Source of the DNA: Neurospora tetrasperma FGSC 2508
Taxonomy: Eukaryota; Ascomycota; Sordariomycetes; Sordariales; Sordariaceae
Reading direction: 5' to 3'
DNA: 64,000 nt
NCBI RefSeq assembly: GCF_000213175.1
Contig: NW_009799179.1
Location: 9,846,939 to 9,910,938 of the forward strand
A program made the position numbers and the translations under genes. Below the pieces are notes generated by a model. That model saw only the letters and a list, made by a program, of their open reading frames with translations. It was not told the origin of the DNA and did no database searches. This document shows, piece by piece, positions 49,400-60,047 of this stretch (the first letter of the stretch is position 1; the number at the start of each line of letters is the position of its first letter).

Positions 49400-49628
49400 C
49401 GTGTGGGCGTGTCCTTCCTGGCACCGAACGAAGAAGGAGACTGAATGGATTCAAGATCGGTTGGGACCTTGGAAAAGAAAGTACTAAGTGGGCGTAAGTA
49501 AAAGGACATTCAGATAGGCCAGGGCTGCTCTAACAAATGCGCATCCGGGGACGTGAACGGCGGTAGGTGAGGCGTGTTCTGTTCAGGACGAGCAAGGTTC
49601 CTAGTTCTCTCTCGGCGAGCCAGAAGGG

Positions 49629-50406
49629 ATGGAGGAAAATTCGCCTTCTCAAACGCGTCTGGGCTCCCGCGGCCTTTTGGCTCAGTCCGCAGGACAGCCT
49701 CGAGACCTGCTCGACGCGCGGCGGGGTCTTCACTTATGGGCGCTCTTTCCATCTTTCGAGGTTTTCATCTGTCAACCCGGACGGGACTTGGGAACGATAA
49801 CGATAAGTTGCGGGGCACCAAGGAGAAAACCGGGCCTCAAGCCATCATATGAGCTGAGACAGTTGGAAAATAAGAAGAGAGTGCGCTTGCAACAGTCCCT
49901 TGCGAGGACGACATATTCGGCCAAGAAAGCGAAGAACATGTCGGCTTCAGCTTGACAGCATCTGCTCTTCCGCTTGTCATATCAGATTTCGGGTTGGCGC
50001 GGGGGTCTAGATATCTTTCAGAAAGAATGCTATCTCAGAATGCTATCTCAAGAGACTCGCTTCTTGTTGACTTCGCAGTCCATTTCAAAGGACCGTATGT
50101 ACCAAGCAAGATTGGATCGATGCCTCGGATGAAATTCGTCGAGAGATGAACGGCGTTCGTTCATCCCGTCCCTATGAGAACTCGAGCACATTTGCCGCTG
50201 CCAAGAGATGCGTTGACGAAATCCACATCGCAAAAGATATGGTGAAGACTGGAGTATTGGGCTCGAAAAGCCAACGTGGTGAAACGTATTGAGTGTCCTG
50301 TGAGGTTGACGATGCTGTTGACGAAAAACCGAAGTGGAATGCCATTACAACTGACGGAACTGGGGCTCGATTAGGTGGGATCCATTCCCTCTCCACTGGG
50401 GTATAG
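49629..50406 (+). pseudogene. Possible decayed host gene
   Basis: Three coding-like segments in a row on +. Segment one runs from an ATG at 49629 to a TGA at 49953-49955, ending with a basic helix-like stretch (SYELRQLENKKRVRLQQSLAR). The same frame then stays open to about 50131 (SISKDRMYQARL). A different frame from 50101 to 50406 (QDWIDASDEIRREMNG, then AAAKRCVDEIHIAKDMVKTG) has one internal TGA at 50290-50292 and ends at TAG 50404-50406. I could not find introns that rescue a single product. So this is either a pseudogene with about three lesions or chance. No family recognised. Confidence 0.25.
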
Positions 50407-51103
50407 GGCTGAGCGGAGAGGTCCCTAGTGGAGAGGGCAAGGAGAGTTGCTCTGAAAGCTACAGGGCACTGCCTAGGTTATGGCGCTGCGGGGACCCCTG
50501 CGCCCCGCCCTTCGTCAGCAGTGGAGGATCATGGCGCCTGCCCTGGATTGGTCCGAGAATCGGCAGCGCAGCCAGGCTCCCTCCTCTTTTTCTCCCCTGC
50601 TCCCGTCTTTCATCCTTTCACTACTTTTTTTCCTTCTCACCATTGGCGCAATCGCTGCAAGACAGAAACTCAGCCTCAGTCCCACTTAAGTCGTCCTTGT
50701 CCAGCATGTCTCGCTTCTGCCTGCCGTTAGATCGTCACAATCACCACATCGGTAACGAGTCATCGCGCGCCCGGCCCCACAAGTTTCCAGCATCGCCATG
50801 GGTGGTGGTCGTTTGGACAGCCAAAGAGAATGAAACAATCAGTGGAAGCCGAACAAGAGGTCGCCCGTCTGCCTGGTCAAGTGTGGAGAAGATGACGGCC
50901 GCCATTCGCTGGGCATCAATGAGGGAACACAACCAGCCACGGCAGCCTGCATCGTCAGCGACTTTGACCTCTTCTTTCCTCACCGTCACTGCCTTGGATG
51001 AGGCCAGCCGTTGGTGGTTGCCATCGCAGGCGCCCTGCATAGAGATGTCAGACATGGGATGGCAGGAAGGTAGGGCTTGTGGAGGTAGCTAAGTCGGGCA
51101 AAG

Positions 51104-51110
51104 TATAAAA
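51104..51110 (+). promoter_or_regulatory. TATA-box candidate of the AAA ATPase gene
   Basis: TATAAAA, 142 nt upstream of the ATG at 51252 and followed by a pyrimidine-rich leader (about 51120-51230), a common arrangement for expressed filamentous-fungal genes. Position and context support it; no transcription start is visible. Confidence 0.5.
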
Positions 51111-51251
51111 GGTTGAAGTATGCCTCTGCTTGTCTTTGCTCCTTGTCCCCCAGAATCCTGTCGCAAACCTTCTGCCTGTCTTCTTGTGCTACCATAGCTA
51201 CCATTCTTTTGCCTCCTTCAGGCATATCACAGCATCTACACATCAGACATT

Positions 51252-53408
51252 ATGGCTCCTGCTGCCGTCACTGAGGATGTTCCCAATGGGGCTCCTGTTC
51301 AAGAACCCGTCAAGGCCATGTGTACATGTACCTGCAAGTGTACCGAGACGAACGGGGTCAACGACCACGACGAGACCAAGCCCCAAGATGCGCCCGAGCA
51401 CAAAAAAGACGAAACTAGCCAAACAGACGAAAAGGCAGACTCAGACATAAAAGATTCGGCCACAGACGACAAAGACAAGCCCCCAGAGGACCAGACCATG
51501 AAGTGCGAGTTTAAGCACCTTGATAGGAGATATGACGAGAAGGACGAGCACTATTTCACCGAGCGCAAGACCGAGATCGAGAAGCCAGCACAAAAGGACT
51601 GGTGGCGTCTGTATGCCTTTTGCCTCGTCAAGCACTACGACCACCGCGGCGAACATGACAACACCCGCCTCTACGTTAACCCCCAGCCTCTGCGTCAGCT
51701 CCTCAGGGACGTCATTGGCGACTATCCCTCCGACCCCATCGATGTCGACGATGTCCAGATCGAAGCTCCCTACCATGCCCTCTTTCACTACCGCAAGGAA
51801 CTCCAAGCCGAGGGCGTGAAGCGCTTTACCGACGACCAGGAGTCCCTTCAACATTTCAACCTCCTCATGGACTGGATCAACAACCACTTTGAGTCCGAGA
51901 TTGCTGCCTACGAAAAGTGCATATCCGGCGAGATTCGCGCCATCTCGTACGATAACGCCTGGACTCTCCTACCACCCGACACCATTGTTCATTGCAAGAT
52001 CTTGGATCAGGATCGCGCATATCGCGTCCGCCGGTACTATGATGAGTACGATGAGCACGCCAATCTTGTCGGCATGACCCTCTCCTGTCGCTACATTGAC
52101 TTCGACGGCGAGAATGTGGGAACCCTCAAGTCGCATCTGACCTTCCGCAAGTACACTGGCGTTGTCCAGCTTAGCGAACTGGACATCGTCCCCCTTCATC
52201 TACACGAGGACGCCGACGGGATCCGAAAGACCCTACTAGCCCGTGGACGCAAGTGGGAGAAGCATCTCGGCCAACATTACGTTCAATACAATGGCATCGC
52301 CGTCATCAAAAAGGAGATGCAAGGTTACGCTCGCTTCGGCGTCAACGGGCGCGTCATGATTGACTGCGCCACCTTCCACCGGCTGGCGGCCGACCACTCG
52401 TTTGTTGTTAAAAAGTTGCCGAGTTCAAGGCCCAAAGCCCCCTCACTGTCCTCCATCAAGTTCACATCAGAGACCAAAGAATATGAGCCTCTGACTGACG
52501 AGCAAGCCATGCTCACCAACGCCACCGTTCGCGGATATTCCTTCACCATCAAGCGGTTCCTCGAGTTCTTCGTCGACAAGCTGGAACCCATCCAGTGGAA
52601 CACTTCGTGCTTTGACGGCCTCGTCCTCGACCCCACCATCAAGAAGACCGTCCAAGCCCTTGTCTCCAACCACACCCGTGAGCGGCCCGGGTTTGACGAC
52701 ATTGTCAAAGGCAAAGGCCAAGGCCTTGTCTGCGTGCTTCACGGCCCTCCGGGTGTCGGCAAAACACTGACGGCAGAATGCGTAGCCGAGTACGTTCAGC
52801 GCCCCTTGTATATGGTCTCATCGGGCGATCTCGGTTGCGTCTCCTCCGAGCTTGACGCCCAACTCACCCAGATCATGGACATGACCGCCACATGGCGTGC
52901 CGTTCTGCTCATTGACGAGGCAGACATTTTTCTCGAGCAGCGTGCCCTGCATGATCTGCACAGGAACGCCATGGTCTCGGTCTTCTTGCGTGTCCTCGAG
53001 TACTACACCGGTATCCTCTTTCTCACCACCAACCGCGTCACCACCTTCGACGAAGCATTCAAGTCCAGGATCCACATACCTATCAGGTATACGGACCTGA
53101 GCTTCGAATCCAAGCTTCAAATCTGGAAGAATTTTTGCGGAATGGTGCCCGGAGGTGTGGACATTGATGAGCGGGGATTGGAGAGGTTGGCGGAACACGA
53201 CTTGAATGGGCGGCAGATCAAGAATGCGGTCAAGGCCGCTGAATCACTGGCGAGCTTTGAGGGTGTAAAGCTCGACCTGGCTAGGCTTCTGCAGGTCACT
53301 AAGATTCAGTCTGTGTTCGAAAAGGACCTTAGTAGTGTCGCAGGTGTGGATTACACGGCGCCAGGAGGTAGGGTAAGGGACGCGGATAGGAGGAACATGT
53401 TCCTGTGA
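51252..53408 (+). CDS. DUF7025-AAA+ ATPase, intronless (718 aa)
   Basis: Belongs to the large fungal group of single-domain AAA+ ATPases with an N-terminal DUF7025 region, whose substrates are unknown. Order: a low-complexity acidic/Lys leader starting with a Cys-Thr run (CTCTCKC, 24-30); DUF7025 at roughly 115-330; a linker; then the AAA+ core. Walker A is GPPGVGKT (498-505), Walker B is VLLIDEAD (551-558), sensor 1 is LTTNR (591-595), a putative arginine finger is in SRIHI (606), and the sensor-2-like helix starts at GRQIKNAV (653). All catalytic motifs are intact, so ATP hydrolysis is expected. No transmembrane or BCS1 N-domain features were seen, so I do not call it Bcs1. The gene is compact with no introns, preceded by a TATA box and a CT-rich leader. 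Confidence 0.88.
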   Translation: MAPAAVTEDVPNGAPVQEPVKAMCTCTCKCTETNGVNDHDETKPQDAPEHKKDETSQTDEKADSDIKDSATDDKDKPPEDQTMKCEFKHLDRRYDEKDEHYFTERKTEIEKPAQKDWWRLYAFCLVKHYDHRGEHDNTRLYVNPQPLRQLLRDVIGDYPSDPIDVDDVQIEAPYHALFHYRKELQAEGVKRFTDDQESLQHFNLLMDWINNHFESEIAAYEKCISGEIRAISYDNAWTLLPPDTIVHCKILDQDRAYRVRRYYDEYDEHANLVGMTLSCRYIDFDGENVGTLKSHLTFRKYTGVVQLSELDIVPLHLHEDADGIRKTLLARGRKWEKHLGQHYVQYNGIAVIKKEMQGYARFGVNGRVMIDCATFHRLAADHSFVVKKLPSSRPKAPSLSSIKFTSETKEYEPLTDEQAMLTNATVRGYSFTIKRFLEFFVDKLEPIQWNTSCFDGLVLDPTIKKTVQALVSNHTRERPGFDDIVKGKGQGLVCVLHGPPGVGKTLTAECVAEYVQRPLYMVSSGDLGCVSSELDAQLTQIMDMTATWRAVLLIDEADIFLEQRALHDLHRNAMVSVFLRVLEYYTGILFLTTNRVTTFDEAFKSRIHIPIRYTDLSFESKLQIWKNFCGMVPGGVDIDERGLERLAEHDLNGRQIKNAVKAAESLASFEGVKLDLARLLQVTKIQSVFEKDLSSVAGVDYTAPGGRVRDADRRNMFL

Positions 53409-54423
53409 ACAGGCTTTTGTCCCTCGGGCGTCCTGTCTTTCTGGGTCTGTGTTCTCTTTTGGCCTTGGTTTCTAGCAGTCAGCGGTTTTTTTTTTCCCAT
53501 TCTGGGTTGTTGGATTTGTTTTATCAGGTAGGCATCTCCATGGTGTAGGCGTTTGAGAGCATGTTTGACTACAAGCGTTATCTGTAGATGATAGAACGAC
53601 ATAACGAATAACATATATTATCAGAGTACCTGAATGTCTGTCATAATGGTTCCAATGTCCACAACGTCAAAATAGCGACAACCCTTGGCGGTACAAGAAG
53701 CAGCACTCCAGAGACTTTTGCCTCTTACATATGGTTTCTACGCGAGCAAATCCCCGTCTGTGAAACTGGGCAGGGCCTGGATCTTTTGGGGGATCAAGCC
53801 AAATCAACCAGTTCAGAAAAACGAAAAAGAAGGTTAATACCTAACTCGCATCGGTAGTAACTTCCACGCTATCGTACGGCCGCGGACAGCACAACAATAC
53901 GCCAAGTTAGGCAATGTTCAGCCATTACACCAACGGACCACGGGAAGATGAGATGGGCAGCAGTCTTATATAGGTACTACTGGTACAGACCCAGTACAGA
54001 AATTCTCAGAGCCGGTCACGGTCTAGTTTCGCATACTACCTAGATACGATCACGCTCAAAATCACATATATACCACGAGGCCAGTGTAGGAATGACGGGG
54101 TATCAATATCGTATGTTCTGTCGTCCTTATGTGTATGCAGATAGGTTCCGTTGCCCCATCCAGAATCCCAGGTACCTCTAGGTAATATATACAAAACGAA
54201 TGTCCAAAGCCAGAAACACCAAGCCAAGTCCTGTTGATCCTGTTCAGCCGGTCGATGCAAACAACTCGACTTTGCCGTGCTTATGAGGAACTGAAGCCAA
54301 CCTATACAAGCCCCAGTGTAATACTAAAACATTGTGTGCAGTTAACCAGCCCATGTATGTATGTCCAGTTCCATGTCATCCCTCTATGTCATTCCTGGCT
54401 CAGCCTCGGACTCTCGTGCAACC
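53409..54423. other. Convergent 3' region between the AAA and F-box genes
   Basis: About 1 kb between tail-to-tail genes. It contains a T10-type run near 53485, one TACCTCTAG motif (54173-54181), and no open frame with protein-like sequence. Presumably it holds both 3' untranslated regions. Confidence 0.55.
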
Positions 54424-57357
54424 TCACCTTAACTCGAGACCACACTTCTCAACCACGAATCGAATCGGCTTCCTCGTCCGGTGGTTTGTCACTCCTTTCG
54501 GCGGGATAATTGGCCTCATCACCGGTCCCGGTCCTAACACCTTACCTCTACTTTGTCTCAGTCCGCCGTTGTTTCCCCTCGGTCTCTGCACACCACCACC
54601 CACCCCTCCAGCTCCCATCTTACCCCCTTGTGCCTTGCTCTCCATCATCCTCAAAGCATCATCACCACCCTTTTTCTTTACAACGCGCTCATCAAATCCC
54701 CACCTCCCCACTCCTCCTCCAACCAACCACCCCCCGAGGTTCCTACACTGGCTAACATCCACCCACTCCAGTCTTCCACACCCCTCCAGGACGTTCTCCA
54801 CGCCCACCCCCGTCACTCGCACGCACCCGCGCACGCTCAGCCCACGAAGCTCGTTGAGATGCAGCGCTACGCAGCCCAGACTCGCGTCGGACACAGCGCT
54901 GCCGCAGAACGCCATCCGTAGTTCCCTCAGACCCGGCAGACCGAGCGCAATAACCTCGGTGGCGGTATCGGACAAGGCGCAGCAAAAGGAAAGATCGAGA
55001 TGGGTTAGGGACTTGCACGAGTTCACTAGGGCAATGATGGAGGTGTCGGTGAGGTAGGTGCAATCTGCTAGGCAGAGGGTCGTGAGGTTGGGAAAGCGAT
55101 GCGGAGACCAGGTTTGGAAGCCTTGGTCGGTAATGCTTGTGCAGCGTGTTAGGGAGAGAGATTGGAGACGGGAGGAGGCATGTAGCGCGAGGTGGTGCAT
55201 GGAGCGGTCGGTGATGTGTTTGCAGTAGGAGAGATTAAGGCGGGCCAGGTTGGGGCAGCCTATGACGGTGCCGGGCGGTGGCTGGGCGGGAGCGGTGGCT
55301 GAGCCGTTGGCGGTAGGCTTTGAACGACGGCTACGAGAGTTGGAAGAGGCGATGACCACCTTGCCATTCTCAGAGGACCGGGATGGGGGAGGCTCGGGGA
55401 CCACCCAGCCAACTACCCTGGCGAGCAAGTTGTCGCCTACTTTGCGGCAGTTGGACCAGTCGAGTTCCTCGAGACTTTTGGCGTTTTCGGACATTTCGAG
55501 AATTTGCGACGCGGAAACGTCCCAGACACTGCGCATCTTCCAGACCTTGATGTTCTTGCCGCATTGTTTCCACAGGGCTTGGAACCCTTCGTCAGTGATG
55601 TGGAAGCAGTTGCTGATATCAACCTCGACAGGCCGCAGACCAATGAAGGGGGCAAGGATGTGAATAAGGGACCAGTCGGTCACCTTGCGGTTGATCAGAC
55701 TGAGGTCAACATGGGTGCAGAGGTTCGGGCTGGTGGTGAGCAGGCGACGCCAGTCTCGGCAAACAATTCGTAGTCTGATCAACTCGAGGAGATCCATGTG
55801 TTGGAAGATGCACACCAGGATGTCATCCGGCAGGGAAAGCTTCTTGGCTTCGTCTTCGATCGTGGATGGTCTCCAAGGTAAAGTTCGCGCGCGCTTGCTC
55901 GGGATCGGGGAGCCGTCTGCCACCGAATGTCGCAGCGGGCTGCTCTCGGGAGTGATAGCCTTCATGCCGTTAACGATGGCAGAAGCATCGGTTTGAGGAG
56001 TTGGCGGGACGATCGAGTTCCTACGGCGATTGCGAATGTTCTCCATGTCCACGCTAAGGAACGGATCGGGATCTGTGGGCTGTTGTGTCTTGTCTTTAGC
56101 CGGCGAGGTTGGCTTCGAAGGTGTGGTGAAGGTAACTTCGGGCTGGGCATCCACCATCTCCACATCTTCATCCGTTCCCTTGATGCGCCTCCGAGCCGTC
56201 TCTTCCACCTGGGACCGAATCTCGGGTGGACAACGCTTCCAGAGCTCTTCAAGCGCATCCCCTCCAATCATCAAACATTCGACTGCAGTAATGGACCGGA
56301 CCGTGGCAGTTCTCCCTTCGGACAAGCCTAGGCTAGCCACCTCACCGAAGTATTGTCCTTGTTTTAGACGGGGTCGTGAGAACGTCTTTTCCGATTCGTG
56401 TACGACCTCGGCTTCACCCCGAACTATGAAGAAAATGTCGTTACCAGGACTGCCTTGACGGACAATGTCGGTAAAAGGCGAGTACGACTTTGGCTGTGCG
56501 CTTAGGCCCAGGAAGTGCAGAATATCGGGAGGCAGCGTCGAGAACAGCGGAAGCTCTTTAAGCGTCTTTCGCACATTGACGTAACCGCTTCCCAGGGCGC
56601 TACCACTAATGGTCGGGTCGTCAATCACACCAGGACTGGGCGACTTGCGCTTCTTGCTTCTGACCACGGCGCCCTCCTTGATGCTGCCCGACTCTCCGGT
56701 ACTAACTTCGCCAGGCACTGCTTCTCGGGCTAGGTTATTGCTCAAAGAATTGGCCATTTGCCTGCCTTCCTGCCGCTTCTTTTTCAAGATGGTCAACCTT
56801 TCCTGTGCTTCCTGGCGAATAGCCTTTTCCATGTCAGGATACTTGGGCAGTTCGGCGTGTAGGTCCTCCTTCTTAAGAACGACCAGCAGGCATTTCGTCC
56901 TCGCAATGATAGTCGCAGTTCGTGGAACGTCCATGAGCACACCAATCTCGCCAAAGAAGGCGCCGGGTTTGAGTTCGGCATAGACAGCTTCGCCGTCGCG
57001 GGACGTGACGGCGACCACGCCACGGACCAGCCAGTACATGGCTTTTGCTTCGTCGCCTTCTGTGAGGATGTGGTCTTGGGCGGCATGGACCTGGGGTTTG
57101 AGATGGGTGCCAATCGCAACGAGGAAGCCTTCTGGGGCGGACACGAAGAGGGGAAACGATCGGATTCGGTCCACCAGGTCGAGAGGCATGTCCGGGATGG
57201 TCGAGGCCGTCAGAGGAGAGGGGCGAATCGGGCGAGTGGGATTGGTCTCGACATTGAAGGACCTGATGAGGGCACCCGAGTCTTGCGGTGGTTGGGGTCC
57301 GCCATGGTGCGCCAGAACGCGGTAGGGCGATGGAGGCGGTGTTCGACTCCGGCGCAT
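54424..57357 (-). CDS. F-box/LRR protein with two cyclic-nucleotide-binding domains (977 aa)
   Basis: Intronless, starting MRRSRTPPPSPYRV at the ATG 57357. The first cNMP-binding domain spans about 68-165, with phosphate-cassette sequence FGEIGVLMDVPRTAT (135-149). A basic KKRK patch (235-238) follows. The second cNMP domain spans about 268-385 (FGEVASLGLSEGRTAT, 337-352). Both cassettes keep the Glu and Arg that contact the nucleotide. An F-box occupies about 507-552 (LSLPDDILVCIFQHMDLLELIRLRIVCRDWRRLL). Leucine-rich repeats follow from about 575 to 880, with the CxxLTD-like cysteine pattern of F-box/LRR proteins. The tail is Gly/Arg-rich. F-box proteins recruit substrates to SCF ubiquitin ligases; paired cNMP domains suggest that cAMP or cGMP, or a related ligand, gates recruitment. 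The domain calls are strong; the cNMP-controlled ligase role is inference. Confidence 0.9.
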   Translation of the reverse strand: MRRSRTPPPSPYRVLAHHGGPQPPQDSGALIRSFNVETNPTRPIRPSPLTASTIPDMPLDLVDRIRSFPLFVSAPEGFLVAIGTHLKPQVHAAQDHILTEGDEAKAMYWLVRGVVAVTSRDGEAVYAELKPGAFFGEIGVLMDVPRTATIIARTKCLLVVLKKEDLHAELPKYPDMEKAIRQEAQERLTILKKKRQEGRQMANSLSNNLAREAVPGEVSTGESGSIKEGAVVRSKKRKSPSPGVIDDPTISGSALGSGYVNVRKTLKELPLFSTLPPDILHFLGLSAQPKSYSPFTDIVRQGSPGNDIFFIVRGEAEVVHESEKTFSRPRLKQGQYFGEVASLGLSEGRTATVRSITAVECLMIGGDALEELWKRCPPEIRSQVEETARRRIKGTDEDVEMVDAQPEVTFTTPSKPTSPAKDKTQQPTDPDPFLSVDMENIRNRRRNSIVPPTPQTDASAIVNGMKAITPESSPLRHSVADGSPIPSKRARTLPWRPSTIEDEAKKLSLPDDILVCIFQHMDLLELIRLRIVCRDWRRLLTTSPNLCTHVDLSLINRKVTDWSLIHILAPFIGLRPVEVDISNCFHITDEGFQALWKQCGKNIKVWKMRSVWDVSASQILEMSENAKSLEELDWSNCRKVGDNLLARVVGWVVPEPPPSRSSENGKVVIASSNSRSRRSKPTANGSATAPAQPPPGTVIGCPNLARLNLSYCKHITDRSMHHLALHASSRLQSLSLTRCTSITDQGFQTWSPHRFPNLTTLCLADCTYLTDTSIIALVNSCKSLTHLDLSFCCALSDTATEVIALGLPGLRELRMAFCGSAVSDASLGCVALHLNELRGLSVRGCVRVTGVGVENVLEGCGRLEWVDVSQCRNLGGWLVGGGVGRWGFDERVVKKKGGDDALRMMESKAQGGKMGAGGVGGGVQRPRGNNGGLRQSRGKVLGPGPVMRPIIPPKGVTNHRTRKPIRFVVEKCGLELR

Positions 57358-59226
57358 GTTGGGCGGACGCTTTGGAGGTTATATCGTCGGCTTGGTTACG
57401 GACGCAACAGACGATCGATCATGCCAGTCGCGAGAGTGCTATCGGGCACAGGCAGGTGCGGGTTAACGTGATTTGTATGTTGTGTGCTAAGGGAATGCTT
57501 CGAGATCGCTTGCCCAAAGTCCGTTTGCGGGCGGCTTCGTGGGGTGGATCAGGGCAGTTGGGACAGCTCAACTGTGGCGGAGCATTGCGTCAGGTCGATG
57601 GAAGCTGTCGGCTGTAGGGGTCTGCAAAGGAGGTTTGGTCAATGGCAATCATCTCTGGGTGCAATCGCTGCGCACATTACTCACAGAAATAGGTATTGCT
57701 AGAGGTTGATGTAGCTGTCGAGGAGTGTGTGACGACGTGTAGGTAGCGGTCCGTGTGCGACGACGAAGAGCGGGAGCCCGGTCACAAGTGGAAAGCATCA
57801 GTGGTGGGGAACCTGGTTGGCGATGTGGCCGCGGCCGGGGGTCGGGACTTGGGCCCCTTGTAGTAGCGATGGCGGACAATTGTGGGGTACCTCTACATAC
57901 CTACTTACTTATTTCGATCGCAATGGCCGGCGCTTTGACGTAACCCAAGTGTCAGTGGAGGTCGGGTGGGAGCTATGGCGCCCGTTTACCATCGATACAC
58001 CTCACTCACCACCGTGTGCCGAGGTGGTTGTAGCTGGAGTAGGTAGGGGTAGCTAATGGTTCTTGAAGTGAATATGTTAAGAGGTAGATAACGGCGAAGA
58101 AGGCAAAGAAAAAACATCAGAGGGAACTGAAAGGACGGGATTACTCTTTCGTCCCGTCTTGGTTGTTGCGCCTGTCGCCCGCGGCAGGTCCAGATGGAAG
58201 CCCGAGATGCCCTGGCAACTGAACTGTCCAGTCCCGTCCCCCGGGCCGCAACCGCTCGGCAGCGCGGGGTCGGGCCGTTTTGGTTTACTTCTCAATACCT
58301 CTACAGTGCGTGGTGCTCAGTAACCGCCGGCATCTAGTACAGTAACCAGTCCAGTCCAGTTCATTTCAGCGACTCCGACGGACGTTTATTCCGACGTTCA
58401 CAACAGCAACAATTGCAGAAATCGCAGGGACGTTTCAGAGTGGTGATACCAAGCTGCATGAGACTGAAGCTGGTTTCCAGAAGGAGACGAGGTAAGACGC
58501 TGACCGCGCTGATGTAGTGTAGCTGTTGGTCCCCTTTGTTGTCCTCGTTTCAAGCTAACATGATGAGGGACAGCTACGTATCTCGAACAACTCCAGGCTC
58601 TGCAATGATTCGCTGACAACCACTGGAACCATCAGAACACCAGGCCTTCTCGAAGGGTGGCGCGCTGTGCTTTGTGTTGTTTTCACACCCCACATCGAAG
58701 GCTACCTACCACTGTCATCGACGACGATTAAGAACACCAGCAGCACCGTCTTCTTTCCGACTTCCCGCCGATAGGTATCGATCCCGTTCCTCACCGCTGT
58801 GCTATAACCACAAGTACAGGAAGCAGATTGCTAGCCGACCAGCGTACCTCCGCCGGAGCATCACGATATCCACCTCAATGACTTCATGCCGTGGAGTACC
58901 GCACGACAGGCGACAGCAGCACCCTTGTGGTTCGCTCGCTGGCCTGCCGTTCGACCTCGAGACATCCCAATAAGAACCTCTAGTCATCCAACCCTTTCAA
59001 CGACCAAGTCTTATCGCGCCGGATAACCCGATATGGCGAGAGACGAGAAAGAAATGGCGCTGCCCTGTTCAGGCTACACACCCCTGAAGACCCTGAAGAA
59101 GAGCACCCTATAACCTCGGACTGGTTGCCGCTACAGCCCTGCAGAATCACTATTCTAGAACAATTCTAGCTTCTGAACCGTGTACGAGTCGCCCACAGTC
59201 ATTTTCTGGGCAAACAACTTGACAGC

Positions 59227-59258
<32 letters not shown>

Positions 59259-59940
59259 AAACGGACACCAGCTTGGATATCCAAGCCAACCATGGCTGTC
59301 GTGCGGATGGTTTTCGTCGTTCCGCGAAGAGCATCATATGGCAATCTCCAAAAACAAACAACCATATGTGCCAGTACGGGGTCAAACTGGGCGTTTCTAG
59401 CCCTGACGAGCACCGGATTAGATGCCCGTCGGGCGATATTTCCGTAATAGGAGGCCCCCGCATTTCTGATCCCGTGTTTCCACGTTCATCGCAACCCCGA
59501 TCTTCGGAATTTCGGTTGCAGCATCCCCAAACCTTACAAGGCTGAATTCCTGAAACATACTTCTTCTTGGCAGGGCCAATGCATTTGTTGTTTTCTTGTT
59601 GCGGAAATTACACCGTTGTGTTGGGGGGCGGCGGTGTTATCTCACTCGGTCAAACTACTGATGATTATTGGTCTGGAGCACCCATATCGTCTCTTAGGAC
59701 GCTACTTTTGGCTTGGCCTGACAAGTGTATAGGCTGCCGGTGGCCAGCTGTGCGCAAAGCTTCCGTCCTTTACCCTTATCTGTCGGCTCATCATCCCCGA
59801 AAGAGCATAACATACATCATCATAGGCAGAAACTGAACGACTGTGCACAAGTTTCCTCGTGTATAAGATGCCTTCCCATCGCAAGACTTATGTCTTGCTC
59901 GGCGTTCTCTTAACGGTCAGTCGAGTGAAGCTCTCTTACC
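57358..59940. other. Long intergenic stretch with a CAA microsatellite and an upstream ORF
   Basis: About 2.6 kb between the divergent F-box/LRR and kelch-DUF3433 genes. No credible gene. It should contain both promoters. Notable items are an 11-unit CAA repeat (59226-59258) and an overlapping upstream ORF just before the kelch start (59868). Confidence 0.5.
59226..59258 (+). repeat. (CAA)11 microsatellite
   Basis: Eleven uninterrupted CAA units in non-coding DNA upstream of the kelch-DUF3433 gene. Likely length-polymorphic. Confidence 0.9.
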
Positions 59941-60047
59941 ATGAAGATTACAACTCTGTTGTGGTTGCTTCTGAATCAACTATTGACGTTGTGCCTAGCC
60001 AGAGCCCAAAAATGCAATCCCGATGGTTTTGTGAAGAGCAAATTTGA
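59868..60047 (+). promoter_or_regulatory. Upstream ORF overlapping the kelch-DUF3433 start codon
   Basis: An ATG at 59868 opens a 59-codon frame, different from the main frame, that ends at TGA 60045-60047, past the main ATG at 59941. If the transcript begins upstream of 59868, ribosomes starting there would bypass the main start, so the frame could lower translation. Whether the transcript includes it is not visible. Confidence 0.35.

Larger units (their letters stand above)
49400..51251. other. Intergenic stretch with a decayed gene candidate and the AAA gene promoter
   Basis: Divergent space between the SUMO-motif gene (-) and the AAA ATPase gene (+). It contains the coding-like remnant 49629-50406, a duplicated 13-mer near 50027-50052 (two adjacent AATGCTATCTCA copies), and the proximal promoter of the AAA gene. 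Between 50410 and 51100 I see no gene. Confidence 0.45.

Noticed and set aside
50643-51092. 149-codon open frame upstream of the AAA gene
   Set aside because: No ATG at its start, no family-like sequence, and it lies in the promoter and leader region of the AAA gene.
54332-55057. 241-codon Pro/Ser-rich frame on +
   Set aside because: It is the antisense shadow of the 3' part of the F-box/LRR gene, whose domains are unmistakable on -.
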